A DNA stretch of 64,000 nucleotides from Episyrphus balteatus. Its lineage: Eukaryota; Arthropoda; Insecta; Diptera; Syrphidae. The first letter of the stretch is position 1, and every line of letters starts with the position of its first letter. The stretch covers positions 166,815,718-166,879,717 of the forward strand of contig NC_079134.1 in assembly GCF_945859705.1 (NCBI RefSeq), read 5' to 3'. Positions 11,338 to 23,181 of the stretch are shown one piece after another. The notes beneath the pieces were generated by a model, which saw only the letters and a list, made by a program, of their open reading frames with translations, was not told the DNA's origin and made no database searches. A program made the translations under genes and the position numbers.

Positions 11338-13003
11338 ATGAAACTTTCCTTAAATTCTGCTTTCAGTTTAGTTTGTTTGGTTTCTTTTTTGGTCGGGATA
11401 GACTCCGCTAGAATTCTCGGTTTATTTCCTACACATTCAAAAAGTCATTTAATAATTCACAGTGCAATAGCTGAAGCTTTAGCTGAAAATGGACACAATG
11501 TCACAGTCGTTACCAACCATTTACCTTCGAAAAAGAATCTCCCATATCGCTATATCTATCTGGATGTTCCACAAATTTCAGCTGAAATTTATTCTGAAGC
11601 TGTCAATAAACGACCAGCATATTACAGAACAATAACCTCTTTTATTGATGCAGCTTCGGAAATTTCAAATTCAAGTTTACATCATCCGTTAATGCAGAAA
11701 TTAATGGACGAAGAGTCCTTTGACTTAGTTCTACATGGATATTTATTTAATGAATTTTTATTTGGTGTTGCGGCTCATTTCAAATGTCCACTTGTTCTGT
11801 CATTCTCAGTAAGACCGATAACAAGTGTCAATGATATGATAGGAAATCCGCAGGAGTTTTCTTATGTCCCAACTTTGGCTACCAGTGCAAAACAACCAAT
11901 AGGATTTTTTGATCGAGTTGAAAATTTCATCTACGTTAGAATTGGAAGAGAATTGATATTTCGTCCTTATTTATGGTTTAGGCAGGAAATGTATTACAGG
12001 TGAGCCTTATTTCTTCCAGTGAAGACCCTTCAATAATATTTCATTCCAATTTCAGAGCAAATTTCCCATCTGACAAGTTTCCATCGTTGGATACCATGAT
12101 GAAGAATATTTCACTGATCTTTACAGCCCATCATTTTAGTCAGGGACCAATTCGTCCAGATGTCCCGGCAATGGTTGAAATTGGTGGAATTCAAATTAAA
12201 GAAAAACCTGATCCACTTCCTGAGGCAAGTTCAATTTTTCAACATTTTGTTCAGCTTCTAAACAAATCTTTCTCACTTTTTAGGACATAAAATCAATTTT
12301 AGACAATTCCACTGAAAACGGAGCGATTTTCTTCAGTCTTGGGACAAACATATTTAAAAGCCATTTAGATCCGTCTAAAGTCAAGATCATTTTTGAAGTT
12401 CTATCAAAACTTCCACAAACAGTTCTGTGCAAATGGAGTGATGACGAATTCCCAATACAATCCAATAACATTTTTTATAGAAAATGGTTGCCTCAGGATG
12501 ATATTCTAAATCATCCGAATTTGAAACTTTTTGTTACTCATGGAGGTTTGGGTGGTATTACCGAAGCCCAATATCATGGTGTTCCAATGGTTGGAATTCC
12601 CCTAGTAAATGATCAACCTGTCAATGTTAGGAATATGGAAAATGCTGGTTTTGGATTAAGTGTGGATTATGCAGCTCTAACTGAGGAAAGTGTGCGTGGA
12701 ACGATCATAGAAGTTTTATCAAATCAGACATACAGAGATAATGTTCGAAGATTTGCTAGACTTTATAGAGATAGACCCTTGAGTGCTAAGCAAACAGCTG
12801 TATATTGGGTGGAGTATGTACTTCGGCATCGTGGTGCTCAACATTTGCAAAGTCCTGCAATCTATATGAATACTTTCCAGCTGATGTCACTTGATGTTAT
12901 CGGATTTTTGATTGCTGTTTCGTATGTAATTTATAGGGTTTTGAAAATTTTGTGTTTGTTTCTGATAGGAATGTGCTGTAGAAATAAATTAAAAAGAGAA
13001 TAA
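11338..13003 (+). CDS. UDP-glycosyltransferase, gene B (three exons, one GC-AG intron)
   Basis: Exons 11338-11999, 12056-12224 and 12284-13003 give 516 residues, the same as A and C. The protein has a signal peptide to about residue 23, H37 in S-K-S-H, the exon-3 signature W-L-P-Q through T-H-G-G to N-D-Q, a C-terminal hydrophobic anchor, and the tail K-L-K-R-E (KxKxx). Intron 1 is GT-AG (56 bp). Intron 2 (59 bp) starts with GC, not GT: exon 2 ends in GAG followed by GCAAGT, a good fit to the minor GC-AG donor consensus, and A and C have GT there. With this splice the frame stays open, so I treat the gene as intact. The stop codon overlaps an AATAAA, with a second AATAAA about 30 bases on. 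A TGATAAG site lies at 11211-11217. Likely an ER detoxification enzyme; substrate unknown. Confidence 0.94.
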
Positions 13004-14650
13004 ATTTAAAAAACTCTATTGAAATAAATGTCTTTATGATAACTTATCTACTTGTTAAACTTATGTTTTTAGAAATATTGCGTCTGTGGAAAAGATACTT
13101 AACGGGACATCGATCGGTCTAAACTACCTCTATACCATCAATTCAATGACCATTGCCGACTAATAATGGAACTCAAACAAAAACCATCGTTTTTGAGAGC
13201 CAAATCGCCGGGGAACTAACGCTGAAGTACCGCTCCCGAACAAAGAAGGGAATTTCGTCAATTGAGCGCCGACGCACTTTGCACAGTTTTAAAAGCATTG
13301 AACCATCACTGTACAACGGGTTCGCGACTGTCAGAAATTACTTTTTTGCTGAAATGGATGTGGTCAAAAAATGAATATTCTTAAAAAATTCAAGTTTGAC
13401 TTTTTACTTAGGACGTCTCTTTTTTTTTGAAAACTTGACGACCAATAACTCTCTACCAGGGTTACATAGACCTGATAAGTAATTTCGACGAAAAGGCGTT
13501 TTTCGAGCTGATTTTCAACAGAAGTTAGCACTGCGCAAACTGTATCTTTCATCATGTGTTATATTGAGCTCAGGATATCTTCGTGCGGTTACGCTGCGGT
13601 GTTTTGGGAACCTGCGGCGTTACCGTCCGATTGGTTTTAGTAATCAACACCGAGGCTAAGGGTTTCGATAGAGTTACGGTCGCGTTTTTAGCAGCTGTTT
13701 GCTCTTATTTCATGATAAAGGTTTTGGTAAGTAGCGGGATCCTTTAGTTTATTGATGTTAAATTAAAGCACTCAAGTGGTTTCATTTTAACGTAGCTGTC
13801 ATGGTTGTCTCCAGAAAGCCCAGTCTATGCATCGGCAAGTTTATTTGTTGACACGTCTAGTGCCTAAGGAATGTAAGGGCTAAACGGTACCTTTTTGACT
13901 GTAAGAGATCTTCTTCTCTTCATCAGTTGCTAGTTCTTTTGGGCGTAACATTGTACGATCGTGAGGGTTACGTCAGGTACTCCAAACGGTTACACTATTG
14001 ACTCTCATGAAATAAGGCTATTAAAATAAAATAAATACATTTTTTGTGGCATGTGTAAGGCAAGGCCTTACTAACTAATTCGTAAGAATTATTAAGGGAA
14101 CCTAGAATTTGCATTTTAGAAATCAGTCTGAAATGCAAGGAAAAGTTGCACTTTCGTATGATAATCATATTTTTGAAAGCTTTGTCAAGTCTCAGAAAGA
14201 TTCATTACCCTCGAAATTATAAGTGAAAGTGATGATCGCACTACACAAACGACACGAAGAAATTAGTCTTACTGAATTCTTCCCGTGCGGGAAGCCTTTT
14301 CGGAGACGCGTGGTACAGTATTACGAGTTGGTGACTTATAGCTGCTTAATCCATCTCATAACGCATAAACTCTATGTAAATCTACTTGTATGAATGTCGA
14401 GTTGTGGGGGTCCTTCATACCTAGCGTCAAAAAGTGTCTTTATATTTCAGAAAAATCAATCTTTGCCCGAGTAAAATGACCAAATATAATTAATGTATGA
14501 ACATTTTTTATCAGTTCCGTAAGCAGATTGCTTCAATCATGAATCCTATCCTTGTTAATAAATCTATCTTAAAGAATCCGAAGAAATTAACACCTGTAAC
14601 TTTGTCTTATTCATGTATAAAGTGAGACACTAAAAACGGAAGGCCTACCC
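13004..14650. other. Gene-free stretch after gene B
   Basis: About 13080-14400 is richer in G and C than its surroundings and has few A/T runs, yet shows no ORF or family I recognise. It may be an old transposon or a degraded gene. Confidence 0.35.
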
Positions 14651-14654
14651 ACTA

Positions 14655-15715
14655 GTCGGAAGGGCGACCGTCGAGTTACTTAGCTCATATGGTTAGAGGT
14701 TAAAATTAGTGTCAAATGAAAGATAAGTTGATACTGAAAACAAAAAAAATAGTTTTGCCACTTCTAAAATGGGAACTTCCATGTGGCAACCCTATTTTAA
14801 AGGAAAAATTGTCACATAACTAACACATTCATATCTTTGTTGTTTGGCCAGATAAAAAAAATTTTTTAAATGTCAAACGAAAGTCAACGAAATAGTAAAA
14901 ACAAATAATAAAATAATATAGAGAACGTAACCCAACAAATGTGGCAACCCCATCCAAATTAAAACAACACTGACAAAAGTCTTCTTTGAACAAAACAGTA
15001 TAACTTTTTATGCACTAGAAAGCTAAACCATACACCATATTTTAGATAATACTCTCTTCTATCTAAAAAATATCGGGTGCCACCCCGCAAATGCACACAA
15101 GTACTCGGCAACCCTACTCAAATGCTAAAAAACGCAAAAATCACTTGTTTTTTAGATAGAAGAGAGTCTTAGCTAAAATGTTATGTATGTTATAGCCTTT
15201 TACTCTATCAAATATTATACACAAAACAAGTGATTTTTGCGTTTTTTAGCATTTGAGTAGGGTTGCCGAGTACTTGTGTGCATTTGCGGGGTGGCACCCG
15301 ATATTTTTTAGATAGAAGAGAGTATTATCTAAAATATGGTGTATGGTTTAGCTTTCTAGTGCATACAAAGTTATACTGTTTTGTTCAAAGAAGACTTTTG
15401 TCAGTGTTGTTTTAATTTGGATGGGGTTGCCACATTTGTTGGGTTACGTTCTCTACATTATTTTATTTTTTTTTTTTACTATTTTGACTTTCGTTTGACA
15501 TTTCAAAATTTTTTTTTATCTGGCCAAACAACAAAGATATGAATGTGTTAGTTATGTGACAATCTTTCCTTTAAAATAGGGTTGCCACATGGAAGTTCCC
15601 ATCTTAGAAGTGGCAAAACTATTTTTTTGTTTTTAGTATCAACTTATCTTTCATTTGACATTAATTTTAACCTTTAACGTTATGAGCTAAGTAACTCGAC
15701 GGTCGCCGCTTGGAC
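14655..15715. mobile_element. 1.06-kb fold-back element
   Basis: Two arms of about 500 bp, nearly identical and inverted, meet near 15185. The outer ends read GGCGACCGTCGAGTTAC, with weaker inverted similarity out to TAGTC. TA on both outer edges might be a target duplication, as in Tc1/mariner, but this is weak. A single-arm relative lies at 43848-44350. No coding capacity. Confidence 0.75.
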
Positions 15716-15797
15716 TATACGACTATACCTTAAACTAATCTATCAGGAACGAAATAGCAATTTTTGTATACCTACCTATTGTTAAAAAAAATTAAAT

Positions 15798-16784
15798 TGC
15801 ACGACTGGGGTCACACGTACTTGCTCTTATGCTTAAAGTAACTATAATGTTAAAGCTTTTTATTCAAGAAATTTAAAATTTGATATTTTGAAGAAATTTC
15901 ATAAGTAGTATAAAAAAATAAATCTGTTTTTATAATTAATAAAACTCCATTTTAAATTATCTTAAAAAAAAAAAACAAATATGCCATTTTATTTCTCGTA
16001 TAAAAAGGTATTTTTAGAAAAAAATTTTTGAAAATTGTAGGAGAAGTTTTTTAAAAAAATAGTTTTTTATATATAAAATTTTTTTAACATTTTTCAAAAA
16101 AAAAGTTGGTATGCCATATTGAAGAAATAATTAATTTACACATAAAAACTAAATTTCAAAATTTTTCATTGATCCGTTTTCAAAAAATTGATTTTTCAAA
16201 AAAAAATTTTGAAATATTTTTTAAAAATCCAAAATTGCGTTTTTTGAAAATTTTCTAAAATTTAAATATTATCTTTACTTACACACGTTTGTATAAAAAT
16301 TTTCATTTAAATCGGGTTAATGTTGTACGAGATATTCAGAAACGAAAAAAACCGTTCTATGACAGGTACCGTTAATAACGGTACAAAAAATATTTTTTTT
16401 ATTTAAAACGTTGGCTATTATGTGTAGTACTACACACAAAAATTTTAACCAAATCGTTAGAGCCGTTTTTGAAAAAAATTAACTTTTCTATTTCCGTTAT
16501 ATGGCAGGTACCGTTAGTTTTGGTCATAAAAAAAAAATTTCAATTTCCCCTCTAGGGAATCACCAAAAACTGCTAACTACCAAGTTTGAAGAAAATCACT
16601 TCACTCGTGTAGGCTGCAGCTCCAGATAGAGACAGACACACAGACAGACAGACAGACAGACAGAATTGCCGGACCCACTTTTTTGGCATTCTCCATCATC
16701 GTAATGTCATGTAAAATTGTTATCTCGAGTTCGATTTTTTTTACGAATCCTAAACTTGCCCTATAGTACCTATATCGCAAGTAA
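15798..16784 (+). repeat. Dispersed repeat R1, full-length copy
   Basis: Head TGCACGACTGGGG (a hairpin-forming module), body with GGCAGGTACCGTTA and a GACA microsatellite (16630-16665), end CTATATCGCAAGTAA. Same order as at 46612 and 57358. It separates the fold-back element from gene C. Class unknown; no ORF. Confidence 0.7.
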
Positions 16785-17085
16785 TATTAGGGGCTACCTA
16801 AGGGCAAAGCAAAACCGGTGAAATCTACACGACTCCTAAAAGTAATTTCCACTAGGTAATTCACCTTCATTGTTGAAGTTAGCAAAAATGCTATTTCTGA
16901 TACTTGAACTTATATTAGGTAATTATTATTGATTTAATCAAAAAACAATAATTAATACTAACTGGTATTGCCCTCGAACAAACTATTAAAAATTTTTTTA
17001 ATTAATAAGATCAAGATTTATACAACCCCCTTAAGTAACAACTTGCTGAATAGAGTATCAGTGTAACTTATATATTCCCTCAGAT

Positions 17086-18743
17086 ATGAACTATTTCACC
17101 AAATTGTTTATCGGATTACTTTGTATCGCTTCAAATTTGTATTCTATCGATTCTGCAAGAATTCTCGGTCTATTTATTACTCATTCCAAAAGTCACTTAA
17201 TAATTAACAGTGCAATAGCAGAAGCCTTAGCTGAACGTGGACATAATGTCACAGTTGTATCAACACATCCATCAATCAAAGCAAACCTCCCATATCGATA
17301 TATTTATTTGAATGTTCCACTAGTATCAGCTGAAATTCTTGCAGAAGCTGTCAATAAACGACCTTCATTTTTAAAAGCTTTAACCTCATTCATTAAAGCG
17401 ACTTCTATTATTACAAATGAAAGCTTACATCATCCACTTATGCAGAAATTAATGAAAGAAGAATCTTTCGATCTGGTTATACAGGGATATTTTCTTAATG
17501 ATTTTCTATTCGGTGTAGCTGCAAATTTCAAGTGTCCAATTATTCTATCGTATCCAACGAGGCCTACATCCAATGTCAACGATTTTGTGGGAAATCCTCA
17601 AGAATTCGCTTATGTTCCAAATATGTTAAGTCCTGCAAAACAACCAATAGGATTTTTTGATCGAGTAAAAAATTTCATCTATGTTAGAATGGGAAAAGAA
17701 GTGGCTTTTCGGTCTTTACTAAAGATAAGCCAGGAATACTATTACAGGTAAGTCATATATTTATAGTCAAGATCAACTTCTCTCGAATCATTTTTAGGGC
17801 CAATTTTCCATCAGACAAATTTCCATCGTTAGATACCATGAAGAAGAATATTTCGATAATCTTCACGGCTCATCATTTTAGTCAGGGACCAATTCGACCA
17901 GATGTACCGGCAATGGTTGAAATTGGTGGAATTCAAATAAAGGATAAGCCTGATCCTCTTCCTGAGGTAAGTTAACTTTCTTCAAGAGTTTATTAAGTCT
18001 ATAATTATAAGATCTATTTTTAGGATTTAAGATCAATTTTAGACAATTCCACTGAAAACGGAGCAATCTACTTCAGTCTTGGAACAAATATATTAAAAAG
18101 CCATTTGGATCCTTCGAAAGTGAAGATCATATTTAAAGTTCTTTCGAAACTACCTCAAACAGTTTTGTGCAAATGGAGTGATGATGAATTTCCAATAGAA
18201 TCTCCAAACATCTTTTATAGAAAATGGTTACCACAGGCTGATGTTCTGCATCATCCTAACGTCAAGCTTTTTATTACCCATGGCGGTTTGGGTGGTATTA
18301 CTGAAGCAAAATATCATGGTGTTCCAATGGTTGGAATTGCTTTATTTAATGATCAACATGCTAATATGGAAAATGTTCAAACTGATGTCTTTGGCTTGAG
18401 TTTGGATTACAAGACTCTTACAGAGAAAGTTATGAGTAATGCCATAAAAGAAGTCCTATCCAACAGAACTTATTCAGATAATGTTAAACGGTTTTCAAGA
18501 CTCTACAGAGATCGACCCTTGACTCCAAAACAAACAGTTGTTTATTGGGTTGAGTATGTGCTGCGATATCATGGTGCTTCACATTTGCAAAGTCCAACAA
18601 TTCACATGAATAGTTTCCAGCTATTGTCACTCGATGTGATTGGTTTCTTGATTGCTGTTTCGTATGTAATTTTAAAGGCTACTAAAATGATTTATTTTAT
18701 CTTGAAAAGGATATTGTGTGAGAATAAAATTAAAAATGAGTAA
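17086..18743 (+). CDS. UDP-glycosyltransferase, gene C (three exons)
   Basis: Exons 17086-17747, 17798-17966 and 18024-18743 give a 516-residue UGT. It has a signal peptide to about residue 23, H37 in S-K-S-H, an exon-3 signature with W-L-P-Q, I-T-H-G-G and N-D-Q, a C-terminal membrane segment, and the tail K-I-K-N-E (KxKxx). Both introns are GT-AG, 50 and 57 bp. It departs from A and B in the donor domain: M-V-G-I-A replaces the usual M-V-G-I-P, and the following helix is more divergent (N-V-Q-T-D-V where A and B have N-M-E-N-A-G). This may mean an altered sugar-donor preference or relaxed constraint. The start is the first ATG before the hydrophobic segment, with an initiator-like ATCAGTG about 28 bases upstream. 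It lies downstream of a dispersed repeat and faces gene D tail to tail. Confidence 0.95.
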
Positions 18744-18780
18744 ATATAAGTAACTTTTTGTTATTCCGATCAAAATAAAA

Positions 18781-18810
18781 TGCACGACTGGGTCGCACGA
18801 ACTGGTTCTT
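18781..18810 (+). repeat. Solo head module of R1
   Basis: TGCACGACTGGGTCGCACG and the following bases, without an R1 body, directly after gene C. Inverted solo heads occur near 51670-51703, 52639-52670 and 56713-56742. Confidence 0.6.
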
Positions 18811-18820
18811 GACACACTTT

Positions 18821-18895
18821 TGTGAAAACCGACGAGCGTCTCTTTTGTGAAAACTGACGCGCGTCACTTTTTGAAAACTGACGGTCGTCAACGGT
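18821..18895. repeat. Three short tandem units (about 27 bp)
   Basis: Units of the type TGAAAACTGACGNGCGTC with a T-rich spacer repeat three times. Function unknown. Confidence 0.6.
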
Positions 18896-19297
18896 ATGAA
18901 TGAGTAGGTATATTTTCTTTAATTAAAAATAATTAGAGAACAAGGTCCCCTAAATTTAGTCTAAGATCCAGATAAAAGATCCAATAGAGTGCATTTTATT
19001 TAGAGTTAACGATTTGTTTGGATGCAAACCAGCTTTATAATATTCTTTGATTTTTCACGGGCTGTGAACTGTGTCAAAAGAAAAATGTGTATGCATTGAA
19101 CCTTCCCAAAGTTAAAAATTGTTCTTGTATTTTTTTTCTTCCGTTCGTTTTTCTACTTCAAATTTGAAAGAAGTTTTTGTTTGGTCTCCTTAGCATCATT
19201 CGTTTCTTTCCACTAAGAACTACTTCTACCTCGTAATAAATCAGTCTCGTTTGAATGAAAAGACCCATTGATTAAATTAGAATTAAAACTATTAAGT

Positions 19298-19372
19298 GTT
19301 TCCGTGGTGTATAGTGGTTATCACATCCGCCTAACACGCGGAAGGCCCCCGGTTCGATCCCGGGCGGAAACA
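19298..19372 (+). tRNA. tRNA-Val (AAC)
   Basis: A 75-nt tRNA. The acceptor arms GTTTCCG and CGGAAAC pair perfectly, the anticodon arm TCCGC-CTAACAC-GCGGA gives anticodon AAC, the T arm is CCCGG-TTCGATC-CCGGG, and the discriminator is A. CCA is not encoded, as in eukaryotes, and a T run (19374-19379) is the Pol III terminator. The D loop is two bases longer than in the second copy (GTGTATAGTGG against GTGTAGTGG), which could affect the A box or folding. It sits 77 bp past the end of gene D, convergent with it. Confidence 0.93.
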
Positions 19373-19448
19373 GTTTTTTAAATTTATCATATATTTTTAA
19401 TAATTAAGTTTATAAATTTAAAATAAACTCGTATTAAATTAGTTTTCT

Positions 19449-21158
19449 TTATTCTTTTTTACTCTTTGACTTCGTTCTCCAAATCATTGATTTTACAAAC
19501 AAAAAGATAAACTTGAAAACTTTGTAAATAACATAAATGCAAGCTACCAAAAATCCAATAACATCAAGTGAAGCCAGTTGGAAGAAATTCATATGTACTG
19601 CAGGACTTTGCATATGAGGAGCTCCATGATGTCTAAGGACATATTCCAACCAAAATACAGCTGTCTGCTTGGCTGTCATTGGACGATCTTTGTAGACCTT
19701 GGAGAATCTTTGAACATTTTCTCGGTACATTTTATTTGACATTACTTCGTTGACAGCACTTCTCAGTCCCTCCTCAGTTAGTACTGAGTAGTCAATTGAC
19801 AATCCAAATCCTTGTTTGACAACACCTTCCATATTCGAGCTTTGGTCAGCAAATATTGGAATACCGACCATTGGCACTCCGTGGAACGATGACTCAACAA
19901 CACTACCACCACCTCCGTGAGTGATGAAAAGTTTAACATTTTGATGTGGCAGGATATCATCTTGGGGCAACCAACTTTTGTAAATAATATTTGGAGATTC
20001 TCCTGGAAGAACAGAATCACCCCATTTCCAAAGAACGGTTTGTGGTAGTTGCGAGAGAACATTGAATAACGCTTGTAATTTGACAGGATCTAAAGTGCTT
20101 CCTTGAACATTTGATCCAAGACTGAAATAAACAACTCCATGTTCGGTTGCATTGTCCATAATTGATTTTAAATCCTTAAAATGAAAATTAGAAATATTAG
20201 GTACTTCAGGAATTTGAATAATCCATAAATAGTTTTCTTACCTCTGGCAATGGATCAGGCTTTTCCTTGATCTGAATTCCACCAATTTCTACCATACCAG
20301 GGACATTTGGACGAATCGTTCCTTGACTAAAATGACTATTTGTCAGAACAAGTGAAACATTCTTCTTCATTTCTTCGAATGATGGATACTTATCAGCGGG
20401 GAAATTCTTGCTAGAAAAGAAAACAATAGTTATTAACTTCAAAGTGATTCAACCTTTATGTTTTTTGGACCGGAAAACATTTGTAAAACCTACTTGTATA
20501 AATCTTCCTGATACCATTCTTGCAAATACTTTAAAGCAAATCGCTCCCCAATATTTACAAACAAAAAGTTAACAACTCTTTTGAAAAATCCCAGCGGTTG
20601 TTTGCCACCAAACAACGTGCTCGGTACATAAGCCGCTTCATTAGGGTTGCCAACGAGCCCATTTAAAAATGGCACAGTTTGAACCATAAATGACATCACA
20701 ACGGGACATTTAAAATGTGCCGGAATTCCCAAGAGAAATTCATTGAAAAAATATCCCAAAATAACCAAATCAAAAGATTCTTCAGCCATTAGCTTTTTCA
20801 CCTTTGGATGATTTACACTTGAATTCGCATAGCTATTAAATATGTCCATCATAACTTGAATTTTCTTATAAAATGGTGGTGGATTGACAACAGTTTCTGA
20901 CATTTTACTAGCAGAATATCCATCGATATCGAGTTGTATGTAACGGTAGGGGGGATTTTTTTTTATCAGTTTGTGAGTTGAGACCACTGTGACGTCATGA
21001 CCTTGTTCAGCTATAGCATTTGCAATGGCGCTATGAATGATCAGATGGCTTTTGGAGGGGGTTGGAAAGAAACCTAGAATACGTGCTCCATCACAAGACG
21101 CAGTGAGAGAAACTATGACTAATACACTTGAAAGCACTAATTTGATTGCGAACGACAT
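19449..21158 (-). CDS. UDP-glycosyltransferase, gene D (three exons)
   Basis: On the minus strand, exon 1 is 21158-20494, exon 2 is 20410-20242 and exon 3 is 20174-19449, giving 519 residues. The protein has a signal peptide to about residue 24, H38 in S-K-S-H, W-L-P-Q and I-T-H-G-G followed by A-D-Q in exon 3, a C-terminal anchor, and the tail K-S-K-K-E (KxKxx). Introns are 83 and 67 bp, GT-AG, phases 2 and 0; the exon 1 donor is AA|GTAGGT. The stop codon overlaps AATAAA, so the 3' UTR should be very short; a tRNA-Val gene begins 77 bp further on. It belongs with F and G: exon 3 of D and F differs at only about 20 of 236 residues, while exon 1 differs much more. Its exons 2 and 3 are the only ones available to orphan first exon E upstream. 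Confidence 0.96.
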
Positions 21159-21299
21159 GATGGCGTGGCACTACCGTTCGGCTGGAGAACTTGTTCGATA
21201 CTGAATTTCGAACGACAAGTTGCAGAGCTTTTGTGTGAAAAGATATTATTTATCATTCTGCATGGGAATAATAAATGATCGATAGCAAAAAGCGATAAG
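21159..21299 (-). promoter_or_regulatory. Core promoter and 5' UTR of gene D
   Basis: Minus strand: CACAAAAG (21235-21228) in the TATA position, the conserved stretch shared with F and G, and initiator TCAGT (21204-21200), which predicts a 44-nt leader. A possible GATA site, CGATAAG in plus-strand reading, lies at 21293-21299. Confidence 0.6.
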
Positions 21300-21903
21300 T
21301 TTTAACCGATAGAGGCGATTATTGTATTAAAGCTTTGAAGAGCTTCAAGATATGATATTTTTAAACTTCAAAATTAGCACGGAGCCAGATTTTTTTTTAT
21401 CGATGAAACGACAGAAAGGGTGCAATGAAAATTCCAAGTTTTCGACTTTGCACGCAGGATTTCTTCTTTAGCTAAGTTTTTACCATGTTTCGTTAAGATC
21501 CCAATTTTCTTTTATAGAAATGATGATTAAAGCCGGTACCAAATTTTTGGTTTTCTCTTTTTTTGAAAAATCTTAATTTAGCAAATTCATTGATTAACTT
21601 GAGACATGACTATGCAAAAGTTTCGTTTTTTTTTTTGTTTCTTATCAAAACTATTATTGGAGTTGAATTATTTCGTGTCATGGTCTAACGACTACTTGCG
21701 ATATGCAAAAAGTAATTAATAATTAGACTCGTGATGTATGTATAGAATTTAAATAAAATATAATCATGATGATAAGGAATTTCTGTTTGCTTGTCAACCA
21801 ACCTGTTTTGATTTTAATTACAAGCGATTTATTTTTAACTCAGTAACTTAAGTGGATAAAATTGATATTTTTGCTATTTTTGATATTTTTGACAATTTTT
21901 ATG

Positions 21904-23143
21904 TTTTAATTTTAATTTTAATTTTAATTTTAATTTTAATTTTAATTTTAATTTTAATTTTAATTTTAATTTTAATTTTAATTTTAATTTTAATTTTAAT
22001 TTTAATTTTAATTTTAATTTTAATTTTAATTTTAATTTTAATTTTAATTTTAATTTTAATTTTAATTTTAATTTTAATTTTAATTTTAATTTTAATTTTA
22101 ATTTTAATTTTAATTTTAATTTTAATTTTAATTTTAATTTTAATTTTAATTTTAATTTTAATTTTAATTTTAATTTTAATTTTAATTTTAATTTTAATTT
22201 TAATTTTAATTTTAATTTTAATTTTAATTTTAATTTTAATTTTAATTTTAATTTTAATTTTAATTTTAATTTTAATTTTAATTTTAATTTTAATTTTAAT
22301 TTTAATTTTAATTTTAATTTTAATTTTAATTTTAATTTTAATTTTAATTTTAATTTTAATTTTAATTTTAATTTTAATTTTAATTTTAATTTTAATTTTA
22401 ATTTTAATTTTAATTTTAATTTTAATTTTAATTTTAATTTTAATTTTAATTTTAATTTTAATTTTAATTTTAATTTTAATTTTAATTTTAATTTTAATTT
22501 TAATTTTAATTTTAATTTTAATTTTAATTTTAATTTTAATTTTAATTTTAATTTTAATTTTAATTTTAATTTTAATTTTAATTTTAATTTTAATTTTAAT
22601 TTTAATTTTAATTTTAATTTTAATTTTAATTTTAATTTTAATTTTAATTTTAATTTTAATTTTAATTTTAATTTTAATTTTAATTTTAATTTTAATTTTA
22701 ATTTTAATTTTAATTTTAATTTTAATTTTAATTTTAATTTTAATTTTAATTTTAATTTTAATTTTAATTTTAATTTTAATTTTAATTTTAATTTTAATTT
22801 TAATTTTAATTTTAATTTTAATTTTAATTTTAATTTTAATTTTAATTTTAATTTTAATTTTAATTTTAATTTTAATTTTAATTTTAATTTTAATTTTAAT
22901 TTTAATTTTAATTTTAATTTTAATTTTAATTTTAATTTTAATTTTAATTTTAATTTTAATTTTAATTTTAATTTTAATTTTAATTTTAATTTTAATTTTA
23001 ATTTTAATTTTAATTTTAATTTTAATTTTAATTTTAATTTTAATTTTAATTTTAATTTTAATTTTAATTTTAATTTTAATTTTAATTTTAATTTTAATTT
23101 TAATTTTAATTTTAATTTTAATTTTAATTTTAATTTTAATTTT
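21904..23143. repeat. AATTTT hexanucleotide array, about 206 perfect copies
   Basis: About 1240 bp of uninterrupted AATTTT with no visible substitution; the last few units before 23160 are irregular. The long open frames in it, alternating Leu-Ile or Lys-Leu, are artefacts. It starts about 40 bp downstream of the exon E donor and would sit in the E intron. Such purity points to recent expansion. The true length may differ from the assembled one. Confidence 0.98.
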
Positions 23144-23181
23144 TTAATTTTATTTTTAATCAATTTGTATGGAAATCTTAC

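Noticed and set aside
21904..23143. AATTTT array as a telomeric repeat
   Set aside because: Internal position between genes, not a G-rich telomere unit, and flies lack telomerase repeats.
21852..23163. Long open frames of alternating Leu-Ile (+) and Lys-Leu (-) of about 430 residues
   Set aside because: They are translations of the AATTTT array, which has no stop in these frames; no start context or gene structure.
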